From assembly GCA_937966555.1 (NCBI GenBank), contig CALCLY010000017.1:124001-188000 (forward strand): a stretch of DNA of 64,000 nt, in the 5' to 3' direction. Each line of letters opens with the position of its first letter. The stretch's first letter is position 1. The notes beneath the pieces were generated by a model. It ran no database searches and was not told where the DNA came from. It saw nothing but the letters and a program-made list of their open reading frames with translations. This stretch comes from CALCLY01 sp900552775. Lineage in GTDB: Bacteria > Bacillota > Clostridia > UMGS1883 > UMGS1540. This document shows, piece by piece, positions 8,039 to 17,365 of this stretch. The translations under genes were made by a program, and so were the position numbers.

Positions 8039-10906
8039 ATGAAAAAGAAAATATACGAAAATTTAGATACAATGATGCAGAACACAATGCCGCCGCGTGC
8101 GCACTACATACCGTATCAGACATTGGAAGATGCACTTGAATTTTGCCCTCAAAAAAGCAAATACCGAAAATCTCTGAACGGCACCTGGGATTTCACATAT
8201 TACGAATATGATTCACTTGAAGGCACCGGGGGCGGCATATGTTCGAAAATAGAAGTGCCCGGCTGTTGGCAAACTCAGGGTTTTAACACTCCGTGGTATA
8301 CGAATGTGAATTATCCTTTTCCGGTTGATCCGCCTTTTGTACCGGACGATAATCCGATGGGAGTGTACTCGCTCAATTTTGAAATTCCCCAGGAATGGCT
8401 TCAAAGAAGAACATTTATAGTCTTTGAGGGTATTTCCTCATGCGCGGAAGTATATATTAACGGCAATTACGCAGGGTACGGCTCCGGCTCACATATGCCG
8501 CTGGAGTTTGAATTGACAAATTTTGTTGTTCCTCAGAAAAACACTTTAACGGTTAAAGTCCGCAAATGGTGTGCGGGAAGCTACCTTGAGGATCAGGACT
8601 TTTTCAGGTTTTCGGGAATTTTCAGAGACGTATACTTGCTTTCACGTGACAAAGACTGTCTTTGGGATATTAAAATTGACTCAAACGAGCATTCAATAAC
8701 TTATGACGGTGACGGAGAATTTACAGTTTATGATAATGATGGCAATGAAGCAGATCTTTCCGATCCGGTTTTATGGAATGCCGAAAAACCTTATCTTTAT
8801 ACCGCTGTGATAAAACACGGCAACGAATATATTCCGCAGAAAATCGGCATGCGCAGCATATGTGTTTCCGAAAAGGGTGAGCTTCTTATAAACGGCACAC
8901 CCGTTCTTCTTAAAGGAATAAATCACCATGACACACATCCAGAAAAAGGCTATACGATGTCTTATGATGATTTAAAAACCGATTTGTTTTTAATGAAAAA
9001 ACTTAATATAAACTGTGTAAGAACATCACACTATCCGCCGTCACCCGCTTTTTTGGAACTTTGTGATGAGCTCGGTTTTTACGTTGTTGATGAAACGGAT
9101 ATTGAAATACACGGCTTCGTATCACGCAAACCGCTCTATGTAGAAAAAAGTTCGGAATATGACATGGAAAGTGGTGACTGGCTTTGCCGCCGTCCCGAAT
9201 GGCGAAACGAGTTTGTAAGCCGTGCACTGCGCATGGCTGAACGCGACAAAAATCATGCTTGCGTAATTATGTGGTCACTCGGAAACGAAAGCGGATACGG
9301 TGAAAATCATATTGAAATGTACAACGCTTTAAAGTCACAAAACGATATGCGCCTTATCCACTATGAGGGCGGAAGCCGAATTCTAAACGGTATGAAAATC
9401 TTTCCCAAAGAAGGTTCTGACGTTGTAAGTTATATGTATATGCCCGTTAATGAACTTGAAGAACATGCAAAAGACGATGATATGAGACCCGTTTTTCTCT
9501 GTGAATACTCACATGCAATGGGAAACGGCCCGGGCGATATTGCAGATTACATGCAAGTATTCAGAAAATATCCAAAGCTTATCGGCGGATGCATTTGGGA
9601 ATGGGCTGACCATACGGTGAAAAATTCGGACGGAACATGCCTTTACGGCGGTGATTTCGGCGAAAAAACCGATGACGGAAATTTCTGCTGCGACGGATTG
9701 GTTTTTGCGGACAGAAGTTTAAAAGCAGGTTCACTGGAAGCCAAAGCCGTGTATTCGCCCATAGATGTTATATACCAAAACGAAACTCTGACATTGTATA
9801 ATCTATTTGATTTTACAAATTTAAACGAATATAAAATATGCTGCACTGTTGAAACAGACGGAAGATGTACACACTCCGCATGCTTTGAGGCGGATCTTCC
9901 TCCCCACGCTTCAGCTTCATATCCGTTCAAACCCAATGTACCGGAATACTGCGCGTATGCATGCTGTCTCAATATTTCGCTTATCAGCAAAGACGGTTTT
10001 GAAACAGCTTCAAAACAAATTATGCTTGATGTACCGGTTAAAAAAGCAATTAAAAATACTGACAGCGGAAATGTAGTTATAACCAAAGACCACGATTCGA
10101 TAATTATCACAGGCAGTGAATTTGAGCACATAATAAATGCGCACACAGGCATGCTTTCCGATATAGACGGTCATCTTGACGGAGAAACAAAACTTTCCGT
10201 TTGGCGCGCACCGACAGATAATGACAGAAGAATCAAGAAAAAATGGGGATATATTGACGGCGATAATATGAGCGGAGAAAATCTCAACAGATTATGCAGT
10301 AAAATATACGGTTACAGCATATCTGATAATTCCGTAACTTTTTCAGGCTCTCTTGCGGGAATCTCAAGAATGCCGTTTTTCAGATACAATTTGGAATACA
10401 CATTTTTTGATGACGGTTCAATACATGTTTCCCTGTCCGGAAAAGTACGCAAAGACTGCGTTGAGCTTCCGCGGCTCGGTTTTGAGTTTTCAGTCCCGGG
10501 TGAATACAAAAAGTTCAGATATTTCGGAATGGGACCTGAAGAATGTTACGCCGATATGCACCATTTTGCAAAACTCGGCATGTATGAAAGTTCTGCCGAA
10601 AAAGAGTATGTTCCGTATGTAATGCCCCAGGAACACGGAAATCACTATAAAACACTTTGTCTCGAAACAGAAAACGGTCTTTGCTTTACAGCGGACAAAG
10701 CTTTTGAAATAAACGTTTCGGAATACTCCTCTGAAGACCTTACAGCAGCACGCCATACAGACGAACTTCATAAATCAGGCAGTGTCTTGGTAAGAATAGA
10801 TTATAAAAATGCCGGAATCGGTTCTAACAGCTGCGGTCCGGAACTACTTCCTCAGTACAGATTTTCAGATAAACAAATAGATTTTGGATTTACGGTAGAA
10901 ATATAA
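8039..10906 (+). CDS. lacZ: Beta-galactosidase, glycoside hydrolase family 2
   Basis: Cytoplasmic retaining beta-galactosidase of 955 residues, slightly shorter than the 1023 of E. coli LacZ. The order is the sugar-binding jelly roll (SLNGTWDFTYY, IFRDVYL), a short immunoglobulin-like domain, the TIM barrel and the C-terminal beta-sandwich (beta-gal small chain; YFGMGPEECYADM). The acid/base Glu is in WSLGNESGYGENH near residue 418 and the nucleophile Glu in CEYSHAMGNGPGD near residue 488. I chose ATG 8039 because ACGGAG lies seven bases upstream and because earlier in-frame starts fall inside the putP terminator. No signal peptide. No lactose transporter is adjacent. Confidence 0.92.
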   Translation: MKKKIYENLDTMMQNTMPPRAHYIPYQTLEDALEFCPQKSKYRKSLNGTWDFTYYEYDSLEGTGGGICSKIEVPGCWQTQGFNTPWYTNVNYPFPVDPPFVPDDNPMGVYSLNFEIPQEWLQRRTFIVFEGISSCAEVYINGNYAGYGSGSHMPLEFELTNFVVPQKNTLTVKVRKWCAGSYLEDQDFFRFSGIFRDVYLLSRDKDCLWDIKIDSNEHSITYDGDGEFTVYDNDGNEADLSDPVLWNAEKPYLYTAVIKHGNEYIPQKIGMRSICVSEKGELLINGTPVLLKGINHHDTHPEKGYTMSYDDLKTDLFLMKKLNINCVRTSHYPPSPAFLELCDELGFYVVDETDIEIHGFVSRKPLYVEKSSEYDMESGDWLCRRPEWRNEFVSRALRMAERDKNHACVIMWSLGNESGYGENHIEMYNALKSQNDMRLIHYEGGSRILNGMKIFPKEGSDVVSYMYMPVNELEEHAKDDDMRPVFLCEYSHAMGNGPGDIADYMQVFRKYPKLIGGCIWEWADHTVKNSDGTCLYGGDFGEKTDDGNFCCDGLVFADRSLKAGSLEAKAVYSPIDVIYQNETLTLYNLFDFTNLNEYKICCTVETDGRCTHSACFEADLPPHASASYPFKPNVPEYCAYACCLNISLISKDGFETASKQIMLDVPVKKAIKNTDSGNVVITKDHDSIIITGSEFEHIINAHTGMLSDIDGHLDGETKLSVWRAPTDNDRRIKKKWGYIDGDNMSGENLNRLCSKIYGYSISDNSVTFSGSLAGISRMPFFRYNLEYTFFDDGSIHVSLSGKVRKDCVELPRLGFEFSVPGEYKKFRYFGMGPEECYADMHHFAKLGMYESSAEKEYVPYVMPQEHGNHYKTLCLETENGLCFTADKAFEINVSEYSSEDLTAARHTDELHKSGSVLVRIDYKNAGIGSNSCGPELLPQYRFSDKQIDFGFTVEI

Positions 10907-10955
10907 GTATACTTATCCGTAATGAATATACTGTCAAAGTTCTTTGAAAAAATTT

Positions 10956-10990
10956 GAGCACATTACGCCTTAAAGCTGCGTAATGTGCTC
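10956..10990. terminator. Bidirectional terminator between lacZ and the fusion gene
   Basis: Perfect 13-bp stem GAGCACATTACGC/GCGTAATGTGCTC. The minus-strand exit has a run of T (AATTTTTTC), so it suits the convergent minus-strand gene as well as lacZ. Confidence 0.85.
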
Positions 10991-11020
10991 TCTTTCAAAT
11001 AATTTAATAAGAAATATTAA

Positions 11021-13540
11021 TTATGCCGTTACAATATTTTCCGCATCCTGAAGTCCCAAAAGCTCAACGGCATTTTCGCGCATTTTATATTTTAATATTT
11101 TTCCTGCCGCATTCATCGGGAATTCGTCAATAAACACAATGTAACGCGGAACTTTATGTTTTGCCATATTTGCGGCAATGTAATCATGCAGTTCTTCCTC
11201 CGTGAGCGAATCATCTTTTTTAATGACGCATGCCATAATTTCTTCGCCGTACTGCTTGTCCGGAACGCCGATAACCTGAACATCGGAAACTTTTTCATTT
11301 GTATAAATAAAATCTTCTATTTCCTTAGGATAAATATTCTCGCCGCCGCGGATAATCATGTCTTTTATTCTGCCGGTGATCTTATAATAACCTTTTTCGT
11401 TTCTGCGCGCCAAGTCACCGGTATGGAGCCATCCGTCTTTATCTATTGCAGCAGCCGTTGCCTGAGGCATTTTATAATAACCCTTCATTATATTGTAGCC
11501 GCGTGCAACAAATTCACCGTCTGTATTGTCAGGCAAATCTTCACCTGTTTCAGGATCTACAATTTTACACTCAACTCCGTACATTGCTCCGCCTACAGTA
11601 TTTACGCGGTCTTCAATGGAGTCTGTTGTTTTGCTCATCGTGCATCCGGGAGAAGCCTCCGTCTGACCGTATGTAATACATATTTCGTCCATATGCATTT
11701 TATTTATAACTTCTTCCATAACCTTAATCGGGCAAGGACTTCCTGCCATGATACCCGTTCTCATGCTGGAAAAATCGGTTTTTTCAAAATCAGGATGAGA
11801 AAGCATTGCTATAAACATAGTGGGAACGCCGTGAAAAGCCGTAATCTTTTCACGGTTTATGCAATCAAGTCCCTTGCGCGGAGAAAACGCAGGAATAGGC
11901 GACATTGTAACACCGTGAGTCATTGAAGCGGTCATTGCAAGTACCATTCCAAAACAATGGAACATAGGAACCTGTATCATCATTCTGTCCGCTGTTGAAA
12001 GATCCATGCAGTCCCCTATTGCTTTGCCGTTGTTTACAACATTGTAATGAGTAAGCATAACCCCTTTTGGAAATCCTGTGGTTCCCGATGTATACTGCAT
12101 ATTGCAGACATCATGTTTATTTACGGAAGCAGCTCGGCTCAGCACTTCATAAAGCGGCACAGAATCTGCAAGCTTTAACGCTTCGTCCCATGTCTTGCAT
12201 CCGGGCTGTTTTGAATCTATTGTTATTATATTTCTCAAAAACGGAAGTTTTTTGGCATAAAGCGGCTTTGAAGAATCATGTTCCGCAAGTTCGGGACAAA
12301 GTGTATTCATAATTTCAACGTAATTTGAATCCTTATATCCGTCTATCATAACAAGTGTATGTGTGTCGGACTGTCTTAAAAGATATTCCGCTTCATAAAC
12401 CTTATAAGCCGTGTTCACCGTAACAAGTACTGCGCCGATTTTGGTTGTTGCCCAGAACGTTATATACCACTGGGGAACATTTGTTGCCCAAATTGCAACA
12501 TGGTCCCCCCTCTTAACTCCCATTGCTATAAGTGCTCTTGCAAATTCATCTACATCATCGCGAAATTCCGAATAAGTTCTTGTATAGTCAAGTGTTGTAT
12601 AGCGGAATGCAAACTGGTCCGGAAATTCTTCAACCATGCGGTCAAGCACCTGCGGGAAAGTAAGGTCAATAAGAGTGTTTTTCTCCCAAACATATTTCCC
12701 CGTTCCTCTTAAATTATCTATAAGTCTTCCGCTGCCGAATCCGTTTACAAAAAATGATTGGATATAGTTTATAAACTGTGGGAAAACAATACCTGCATCG
12801 GACAAATCCGGAGCCCATCTCTTAACCCATTCAAGAGAAAGATATCCTTCGTAGTTTATGGATTTTAAAGCGTCTATGGTTTCGGCTATCGGGATATCAC
12901 CTTCCCCTGTCATCTTATATACGGGTTTTCCGTTTTCCATAACAGAGTCTTTTAAATGAACATGTTTTATATACGCACCAAGATTCTGAAGTGTTTTTTC
13001 AGGTTTTTCGCCGGCAAATCTGTAAGTATGGTGAACATCCCACAAAGCGGCAACCGCATCGCTTTGGATACTGTTTAAAAGATTTCGGAGTCTTTCGGTA
13101 TCACTGTAAACACCGTTTGTTTCAATTAGTAAAGTTACACCGTTTTCTTCTGCATAAGGAATTATTTCAGCAAGTTCATCGGCAATGAGTGCATCGTCAA
13201 CTTCGCCGTCAGGAGCAGGCTCAAGATCGGCAAGTATTCTTATATATTTTGCACCTATATTCTTCGCAACATTTATGTACTGTATAAGCTCTCTGTAATT
13301 CTCCTCTCGTCTGTCCGCAAATTTCAGGCAGCAGCCTGTGGAAAGACAGGGAATTTCGATTTTAAGTTCACTTAAAAGCTTTTTGGTGCTTTCGTACTTT
13401 TCCGGTGAAAAAGGTGAGCGTGCATTTTCACTCTCAATTTCACGGATTTCTATACCGTCAAACCCCAAATCCTTTGCCATAGAATAAATATCGGTCCATG
13501 AATAATTCGGACATCCGAGTGTTGAAAAAGAAATTTTCAT
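11021..13540 (-). CDS. Sugar-phosphate-isomerase-like TIM barrel fused to acyl-CoA synthetase
   Basis: Two-domain protein of 839 residues. Residues 1 to about 275 form an AP-endonuclease-2/xylose-isomerase-like TIM barrel (STLGCPNYSW, FDGIEIREIE), with plausible metal ligands in LLIETNG, ALWDVHHTYR, IKHVHLKDS and YLSLEWVKRW. From about 295 onward it is an AMP-forming acyl-CoA synthetase, with P-loop YTSGTTGFPKGVMLTHYN, GWLHTGDLARR, GRIKDMIIRGGENIYPKEI and the catalytic lysine region NAAGKILKYKMRE. ATG 13540 has AAGGAGG nine bases upstream; the 21 residues before it lie in the leader. The acid substrate is unknown. A T-box leader and a strong promoter precede it directly. Function of the fusion is not known to me. 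Confidence 0.85.
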   Translation of the reverse strand: MKISFSTLGCPNYSWTDIYSMAKDLGFDGIEIREIESENARSPFSPEKYESTKKLLSELKIEIPCLSTGCCLKFADRREENYRELIQYINVAKNIGAKYIRILADLEPAPDGEVDDALIADELAEIIPYAEENGVTLLIETNGVYSDTERLRNLLNSIQSDAVAALWDVHHTYRFAGEKPEKTLQNLGAYIKHVHLKDSVMENGKPVYKMTGEGDIPIAETIDALKSINYEGYLSLEWVKRWAPDLSDAGIVFPQFINYIQSFFVNGFGSGRLIDNLRGTGKYVWEKNTLIDLTFPQVLDRMVEEFPDQFAFRYTTLDYTRTYSEFRDDVDEFARALIAMGVKRGDHVAIWATNVPQWYITFWATTKIGAVLVTVNTAYKVYEAEYLLRQSDTHTLVMIDGYKDSNYVEIMNTLCPELAEHDSSKPLYAKKLPFLRNIITIDSKQPGCKTWDEALKLADSVPLYEVLSRAASVNKHDVCNMQYTSGTTGFPKGVMLTHYNVVNNGKAIGDCMDLSTADRMMIQVPMFHCFGMVLAMTASMTHGVTMSPIPAFSPRKGLDCINREKITAFHGVPTMFIAMLSHPDFEKTDFSSMRTGIMAGSPCPIKVMEEVINKMHMDEICITYGQTEASPGCTMSKTTDSIEDRVNTVGGAMYGVECKIVDPETGEDLPDNTDGEFVARGYNIMKGYYKMPQATAAAIDKDGWLHTGDLARRNEKGYYKITGRIKDMIIRGGENIYPKEIEDFIYTNEKVSDVQVIGVPDKQYGEEIMACVIKKDDSLTEEELHDYIAANMAKHKVPRYIVFIDEFPMNAAGKILKYKMRENAVELLGLQDAENIVTA

Positions 13541-13560
13541 TGATATAACCTCCTTAATTA

Positions 13561-13823
13561 AAACAAAAAACGCCCCTTGCAAAGCAAGAGACGAAATAAA
13601 CATTCCGCGGTACCACTCTTATTGGTATATAAATATACCCACTTACCGGCATCCTACAATGCCTTCTTCAGTAACGTGAAGAACACGGTCCGGGCTACTT
13701 GCTGAGCTTTCACCTGACTGCTCCGAGGCGAGCTATAAAATACAGCGTATACTGTTTTGCAGCACCAACAGCTCTCTTGGATACGCTTTTGTATTTCTTT
13801 TTTCCTCTTCATCGCATTTATTG
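13561..13823 (-). promoter_or_regulatory. T-box riboswitch leader
   Basis: On the minus strand the leader has a Stem I with GAAGAGG near its base and an apical GCTGTTGGTGCTGC part. The conserved T-box AAGAGTGGTACCGCGG lies at 13605-13620, and an overlapping terminator stem (13571-13580 with 13584-13593) is followed by T-rich sequence. T-boxes sense uncharged tRNA through a specifier codon in Stem I. The 3' side of the specifier loop reads ATAGCTCG before the CCTC closing stem, so CTC (Leu) or GCT (Ala) are the candidates; I cannot decide between them by eye. The regulated gene is not an aminoacyl-tRNA synthetase. Confidence 0.9.
13571..13593 (-). terminator. T-box intrinsic terminator
   Basis: Stem CGTCTCTTGC/GCAAGGGGCG (minus-strand order) with a T-rich tail at 13561-13570; mutually exclusive with the T-box antiterminator. 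Confidence 0.85.
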
Positions 13824-13829
13824 GTTAAT

Positions 13830-13858
13830 ATAATACCACATTTTTATTGTTTTGTCAA
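13830..13858 (-). promoter_or_regulatory. Promoter of T-box transcript
   Basis: Minus-strand TTGACA (13853-13858), 17-bp spacer, TATTAT (13830-13835). Confidence 0.85.
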
Positions 13859-13892
13859 CAACTTTTTTCAAAATGTTTATTTTTGAAAAAAA

Positions 13893-14498
13893 TTATGCTT
13901 TTAAATACAGTAAAATCATATCGGAAACCATATTGCAATAGCTTTCGATACTTTCTTTATCGTATAGATTTACTCCCAAGAGTTTCGGCATTGTATATCT
14001 GTTCGAAAAATATGAAAAACAAAACATATTGACGGCCATAACTATTTCGTCAACCGAAGCCGACTCTTTAAAAACATTATATTTTTTACCAATGCGGACT
14101 ATTGCACGAATTGCCTCTACCGCCGGATGTTTTATTTTTACGGCTTCTGACAAATCAATAAATTCCGCTTTATTCAGATTTTCCCATAATACGAGAGATA
14201 CAAAATTAGGGTTGTCATTCAAAAAATTAAAATAACCTTGTATGAATTTTCGAACAGCATCTTCAGGCGAAGCAAGTGAATCTATTGTTTTTTCAAGTTC
14301 GGCAAGACGGCTGTATACAATTTTCAAAACGGTTACATATAAGTTTTCCTTACTTTCGAAATATGCATAAATCATTCGTTTATTGACTCCTGCCATCTTA
14401 GCAATCTCATCAACTCTGGCTCCCGCCAGTCCCTTATTGGCAAAAATCTCTTCCGCTGCCTCAAGAATTTTCTTTCTTGTTATATCGCCTTTTGTCAT
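13893..14498 (-). CDS. TetR-family transcriptional regulator
   Basis: 201-residue repressor-type regulator. The N-terminal helix-turn-helix is clear (KILEAAEEIFANKG, ARVDEIAKMAGVNKRMIYAY), followed by an all-helical ligand domain of no obvious specificity. AGAGG lies upstream of the ATG at 14498. It is the last gene of the gatC-to-birA minus-strand run, 20 bases after birA, and lies just upstream of the promoter of the T-box gene, so it might control either. No palindromic operator was obvious. Confidence 0.85.
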   Translation of the reverse strand: MTKGDITRKKILEAAEEIFANKGLAGARVDEIAKMAGVNKRMIYAYFESKENLYVTVLKIVYSRLAELEKTIDSLASPEDAVRKFIQGYFNFLNDNPNFVSLVLWENLNKAEFIDLSEAVKIKHPAVEAIRAIVRIGKKYNVFKESASVDEIVMAVNMFCFSYFSNRYTMPKLLGVNLYDKESIESYCNMVSDMILLYLKA

Positions 14499-14518
14499 TA
14501 CATAATTCCTCTCAAGTA

Positions 14519-15253
14519 TTAAAATCTGATGCTTACTTCACCGCTTGACAGGGCAAATTTCTCCCCGTTTTCATCTTTTACTATGAGTCTGAACTCATCA
14601 TCTATACCAACAACCTCAACAGCACATCTGTTGTCACCTTTAACGGCATAAACTTTTTTACCGATTATAAAAGAATGTTTTCTGTATTCATCGGCAAAAT
14701 CTGCCGTTTCAAGTGTAGAATATATATCGGCAAATTCTTCCAAAATTGCATAGAGAAGCTTTTTTCTGAAATCTTCCGAAGGTTTTTCTTTCAAAATGCA
14801 CCCCGCAATATCGCGAAGTTCATCGGGAAACTCACTGCTGTATATATTTACTCCAATACCCAAGACCACAAAAGAAAGTTCACTCTCATTTTTGGACGCA
14901 CCTTCGGCAAGAATTCCGCACACCTTTTTCCCGTCCGAAAAAATGTCATTAACCCATTTTATATCCGCCGATATCCCGGCTGTTTTTTGAATTGCCCGAC
15001 ATACGGCAACCGCTGCCGCAGCTGTAATATAAAGCGTTTTTGAAGGAGAAATATCCGGCTTTAAAAGCAGCGAAAAATAAAGTCCGCTGTCAGGTGAATA
15101 AAAACTCCTTCCGAGTCTTCCCCTGCCTTCACTCTGACTGTCTGCCCAAATGACCAGCCCCTCATTTTCGCCGTGTTTCGCGCGGCTTTTGAGAAGCGTA
15201 TTTGTTGAATCAACATTATCATAATGTTCTATTCTGTAAATAAGCTTTTCCAT
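14519..15253 (-). CDS. birA: Biotin-[acetyl-CoA-carboxylase] ligase, class I
   Basis: Attaches biotin to carboxylase carrier domains through biotinyl-AMP. 244 residues is the catalytic plus C-terminal SH3-like domain only; the DNA-binding domain of bifunctional BirA is absent. Key motifs are DSTNTLLKS, SEGRGRLGRSFYSP (biotin/AMP loop), IKWVNDIF (catalytic Lys) and GIGVNI. The C-terminal part (VEVVGIDDEFRLIVKDENGE) fits the SH3-like cap. It lies between murI and tetR in a same-strand gene run. Confidence 0.92.
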   Translation of the reverse strand: MEKLIYRIEHYDNVDSTNTLLKSRAKHGENEGLVIWADSQSEGRGRLGRSFYSPDSGLYFSLLLKPDISPSKTLYITAAAAVAVCRAIQKTAGISADIKWVNDIFSDGKKVCGILAEGASKNESELSFVVLGIGVNIYSSEFPDELRDIAGCILKEKPSEDFRKKLLYAILEEFADIYSTLETADFADEYRKHSFIIGKKVYAVKGDNRCAVEVVGIDDEFRLIVKDENGEKFALSSGEVSIRF

Positions 15254-15277
15254 AAAAATCTTCGCTCCGTTCGAAAA

Positions 15278-16069
15278 TTATATACATCTGTCTATATTAC
15301 GCATTTTATCAAGCCTCAAAAGAAGCTTGTCAATTTTTTGTTTTTCTTCGCCGTCTTTAATTCTTCTGCCGGAATAATAATATTCTACGTTACCGCCGTT
15401 ATTTTCAAGCAGATTCCTTTCCGAAAGAATATTCCTAAGATGTTTAACCGTCCCCGCACTGCCTTCAATAAATTCAGTGCCGGGCGGAAAAATCTTTGCA
15501 TATGTATCTTTAAAATAATTAAAATGAGTACAGCCCAAAACCAATTCCGAATAATCCGAAAGATTATACCCTTCAAGTTCTTTTTTTAAATAAGCTTCAA
15601 CCGCCGGAGAATCAAATTCTCCGTTCTCGGCAAAAGTTACAAGACCTGAAATTGGGTGAATGTCCACTTTTTTTTCGGTGTCTACGGCACATATTAAGTT
15701 TTTGAGCTTTGCTTCACGCGTTGTAAGAGGTGTTGCTATAACAAGAACACGTCCTCCGCCTTTATGTTCTACCGCCGGTTTTACGGCAGGCTCCATGCCG
15801 AGTATCGGAATTCTGTATTTTTCACGCAGGTATCCTATTGCAACGCTTGTTGCAGTATTGCATGCCACAACAATTGCTTTCACATCATGTGCCGTCAGAA
15901 ACTGCACAGCATTATCAGCAAACTTTATGATTTGTTCCTTTGTCTTTGTGCCGTACGGGACATGGTCTACATCAGCATAATAAATATAATCTTCATTCGG
16001 AAGAATTGTTAAGGCACGGTTTAAAACCGCAAGCCCCCCTATCCCGCTGTCAAAAAAACCTATTTTCAT
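15278..16069 (-). CDS. murI: Glutamate racemase
   Basis: Makes D-glutamate for peptidoglycan. 263 residues, normal length. The family start GFFDSGIGGLAVL is followed by the two catalytic cysteines in VVACNTATSVA and VLGCTHFNYF, with PYGTK also conserved. The ATG overlaps the folC stop by four bases (ATGA), so translation is probably coupled to folC. Confidence 0.94.
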   Translation of the reverse strand: MKIGFFDSGIGGLAVLNRALTILPNEDYIYYADVDHVPYGTKTKEQIIKFADNAVQFLTAHDVKAIVVACNTATSVAIGYLREKYRIPILGMEPAVKPAVEHKGGGRVLVIATPLTTREAKLKNLICAVDTEKKVDIHPISGLVTFAENGEFDSPAVEAYLKKELEGYNLSDYSELVLGCTHFNYFKDTYAKIFPPGTEFIEGSAGTVKHLRNILSERNLLENNGGNVEYYYSGRRIKDGEEKQKIDKLLLRLDKMRNIDRCI

Positions 16070-17355
16070 TTAATAGCGCCCTCTTTCATCTTTTCAAAAG
16101 CAGCTTTTACATCCCCAAGCATATAAAGTGAGCCAAATGCCAAAATACAGTCACATTCACTGTCCGAAAGAGCAAGTTTTACGGCATCTTCGATGCTTGG
16201 AGATATACATACATCGGAATTATATTTAATAATGCAATCAGCAAGCTTCTGCTCGGGAAGTGCCCGAGGAGAAGGGACTCTGCATACTGCAATTTTGTGC
16301 GCCAAAGGGGCAACCAAAGACATACATTTATCATATTCCTTATCTGCAAGCATACCGGTAATGAAAAATATTTTTCTCCCTTTTAAACATGTTTCAATTG
16401 CTTTTTTCAGTGCTTCAACTGCGGAAAAATTATGCGCTCCGTCTATTATAAAAAGCGGCTTTTCGGAAATTTTTTCAAAGCGGCCGCTCCATTTAACATC
16501 TGCAACACCCTGTTTTATAGAGTCTTCTGTTATAGAAAACCCTTTTTTTTGCAGCAGCTTAGCAGCACATACGGCAGTTGAAATATTAAATGTCATGTGT
16601 GCGCCGATAAGTGTGGTAAAGTATTTTTCACCATCAACCGAAAATTCGGTTCCCTCAAGACTCTCTGAAATAATTTCAGGCAATGCTGCAACAAAATATT
16701 CACAATTTCTTTCTATACAAATATTCTTTATAACACTGTCCGCCTCGCTGTATTCCTGCGGATATATAACAACACTGCATCCTGGCTTTATTATTCCGCA
16801 CTTTTCATACGCAATCTCTTCCACAGTATCGCCGAGATATTCTGTATGATCCCGACTTATTGAGGTTATCACCGCAACCTCGGGCGAATCTATTACGTTT
16901 GTGGCATCAAGTCTGCCTCCGAGCCCGACTTCAAGCATCACGATATCGCATTTTTGTTCTGCAAACCAGTACAGTCCTATAGCTGTAACAATTTCAAACT
17001 CGGTTGGGTGGGTTAGCCCGTCTTTCTGCATTCTTTGACATTCCGCTCTGACAAGAGATGTAATACGCGCAAGATCATCATATGAAATCATTTTTCCGTT
17101 TACTTTCATTCTTTCACAAAAATCATAAATAAACGGAGATGTGTACATGCCGGTCTTGTAACCTGCTTTTTTAAGGATCTCTGCCAATGTGGAGGTCACT
17201 GTTCCTTTGCCGTTCGTACCGGCAACATGCACGAAACGAAGCTTCTTCTGAGGCTCACCGAGTCTCAGAAGAAGTTCTCTTATATTATTAAGTCCGAGCT
17301 TTGTCCCGATTTTTGAAGTATTATGAATAAAATCAAGAGCTTCATTGTAATTCAA
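16066..17355 (-). CDS. folC: Folylpolyglutamate synthase / dihydrofolate synthase
   Basis: Adds glutamate to (dihydro)folate, or glutamate to dihydropteroate. 429 residues with the Mur-ligase fold: P-loop HVAGTNGKGTVTSTLAEIL, omega-loop region SPFIYDFCERMKVNG, GLGGRLDATNV, SRDHTEYLGDT and IDGAHN. The TTG at 17355 gives the usual MNYNEALDFI start and lies six bases after AGGTGA; the TTG at 17361 would be too close to that site. It starts about 10 bases after the valS stop. Confidence 0.92.
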   Translation of the reverse strand: MNYNEALDFIHNTSKIGTKLGLNNIRELLLRLGEPQKKLRFVHVAGTNGKGTVTSTLAEILKKAGYKTGMYTSPFIYDFCERMKVNGKMISYDDLARITSLVRAECQRMQKDGLTHPTEFEIVTAIGLYWFAEQKCDIVMLEVGLGGRLDATNVIDSPEVAVITSISRDHTEYLGDTVEEIAYEKCGIIKPGCSVVIYPQEYSEADSVIKNICIERNCEYFVAALPEIISESLEGTEFSVDGEKYFTTLIGAHMTFNISTAVCAAKLLQKKGFSITEDSIKQGVADVKWSGRFEKISEKPLFIIDGAHNFSAVEALKKAIETCLKGRKIFFITGMLADKEYDKCMSLVAPLAHKIAVCRVPSPRALPEQKLADCIIKYNSDVCISPSIEDAVKLALSDSECDCILAFGSLYMLGDVKAAFEKMKEGAIK

Positions 17356-17365
17356 ATACAATCAC

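Noticed and set aside
11156..11926. 256-residue plus-strand frame
   Set aside because: Antisense shadow of the acyl-CoA synthetase half of the fusion gene.
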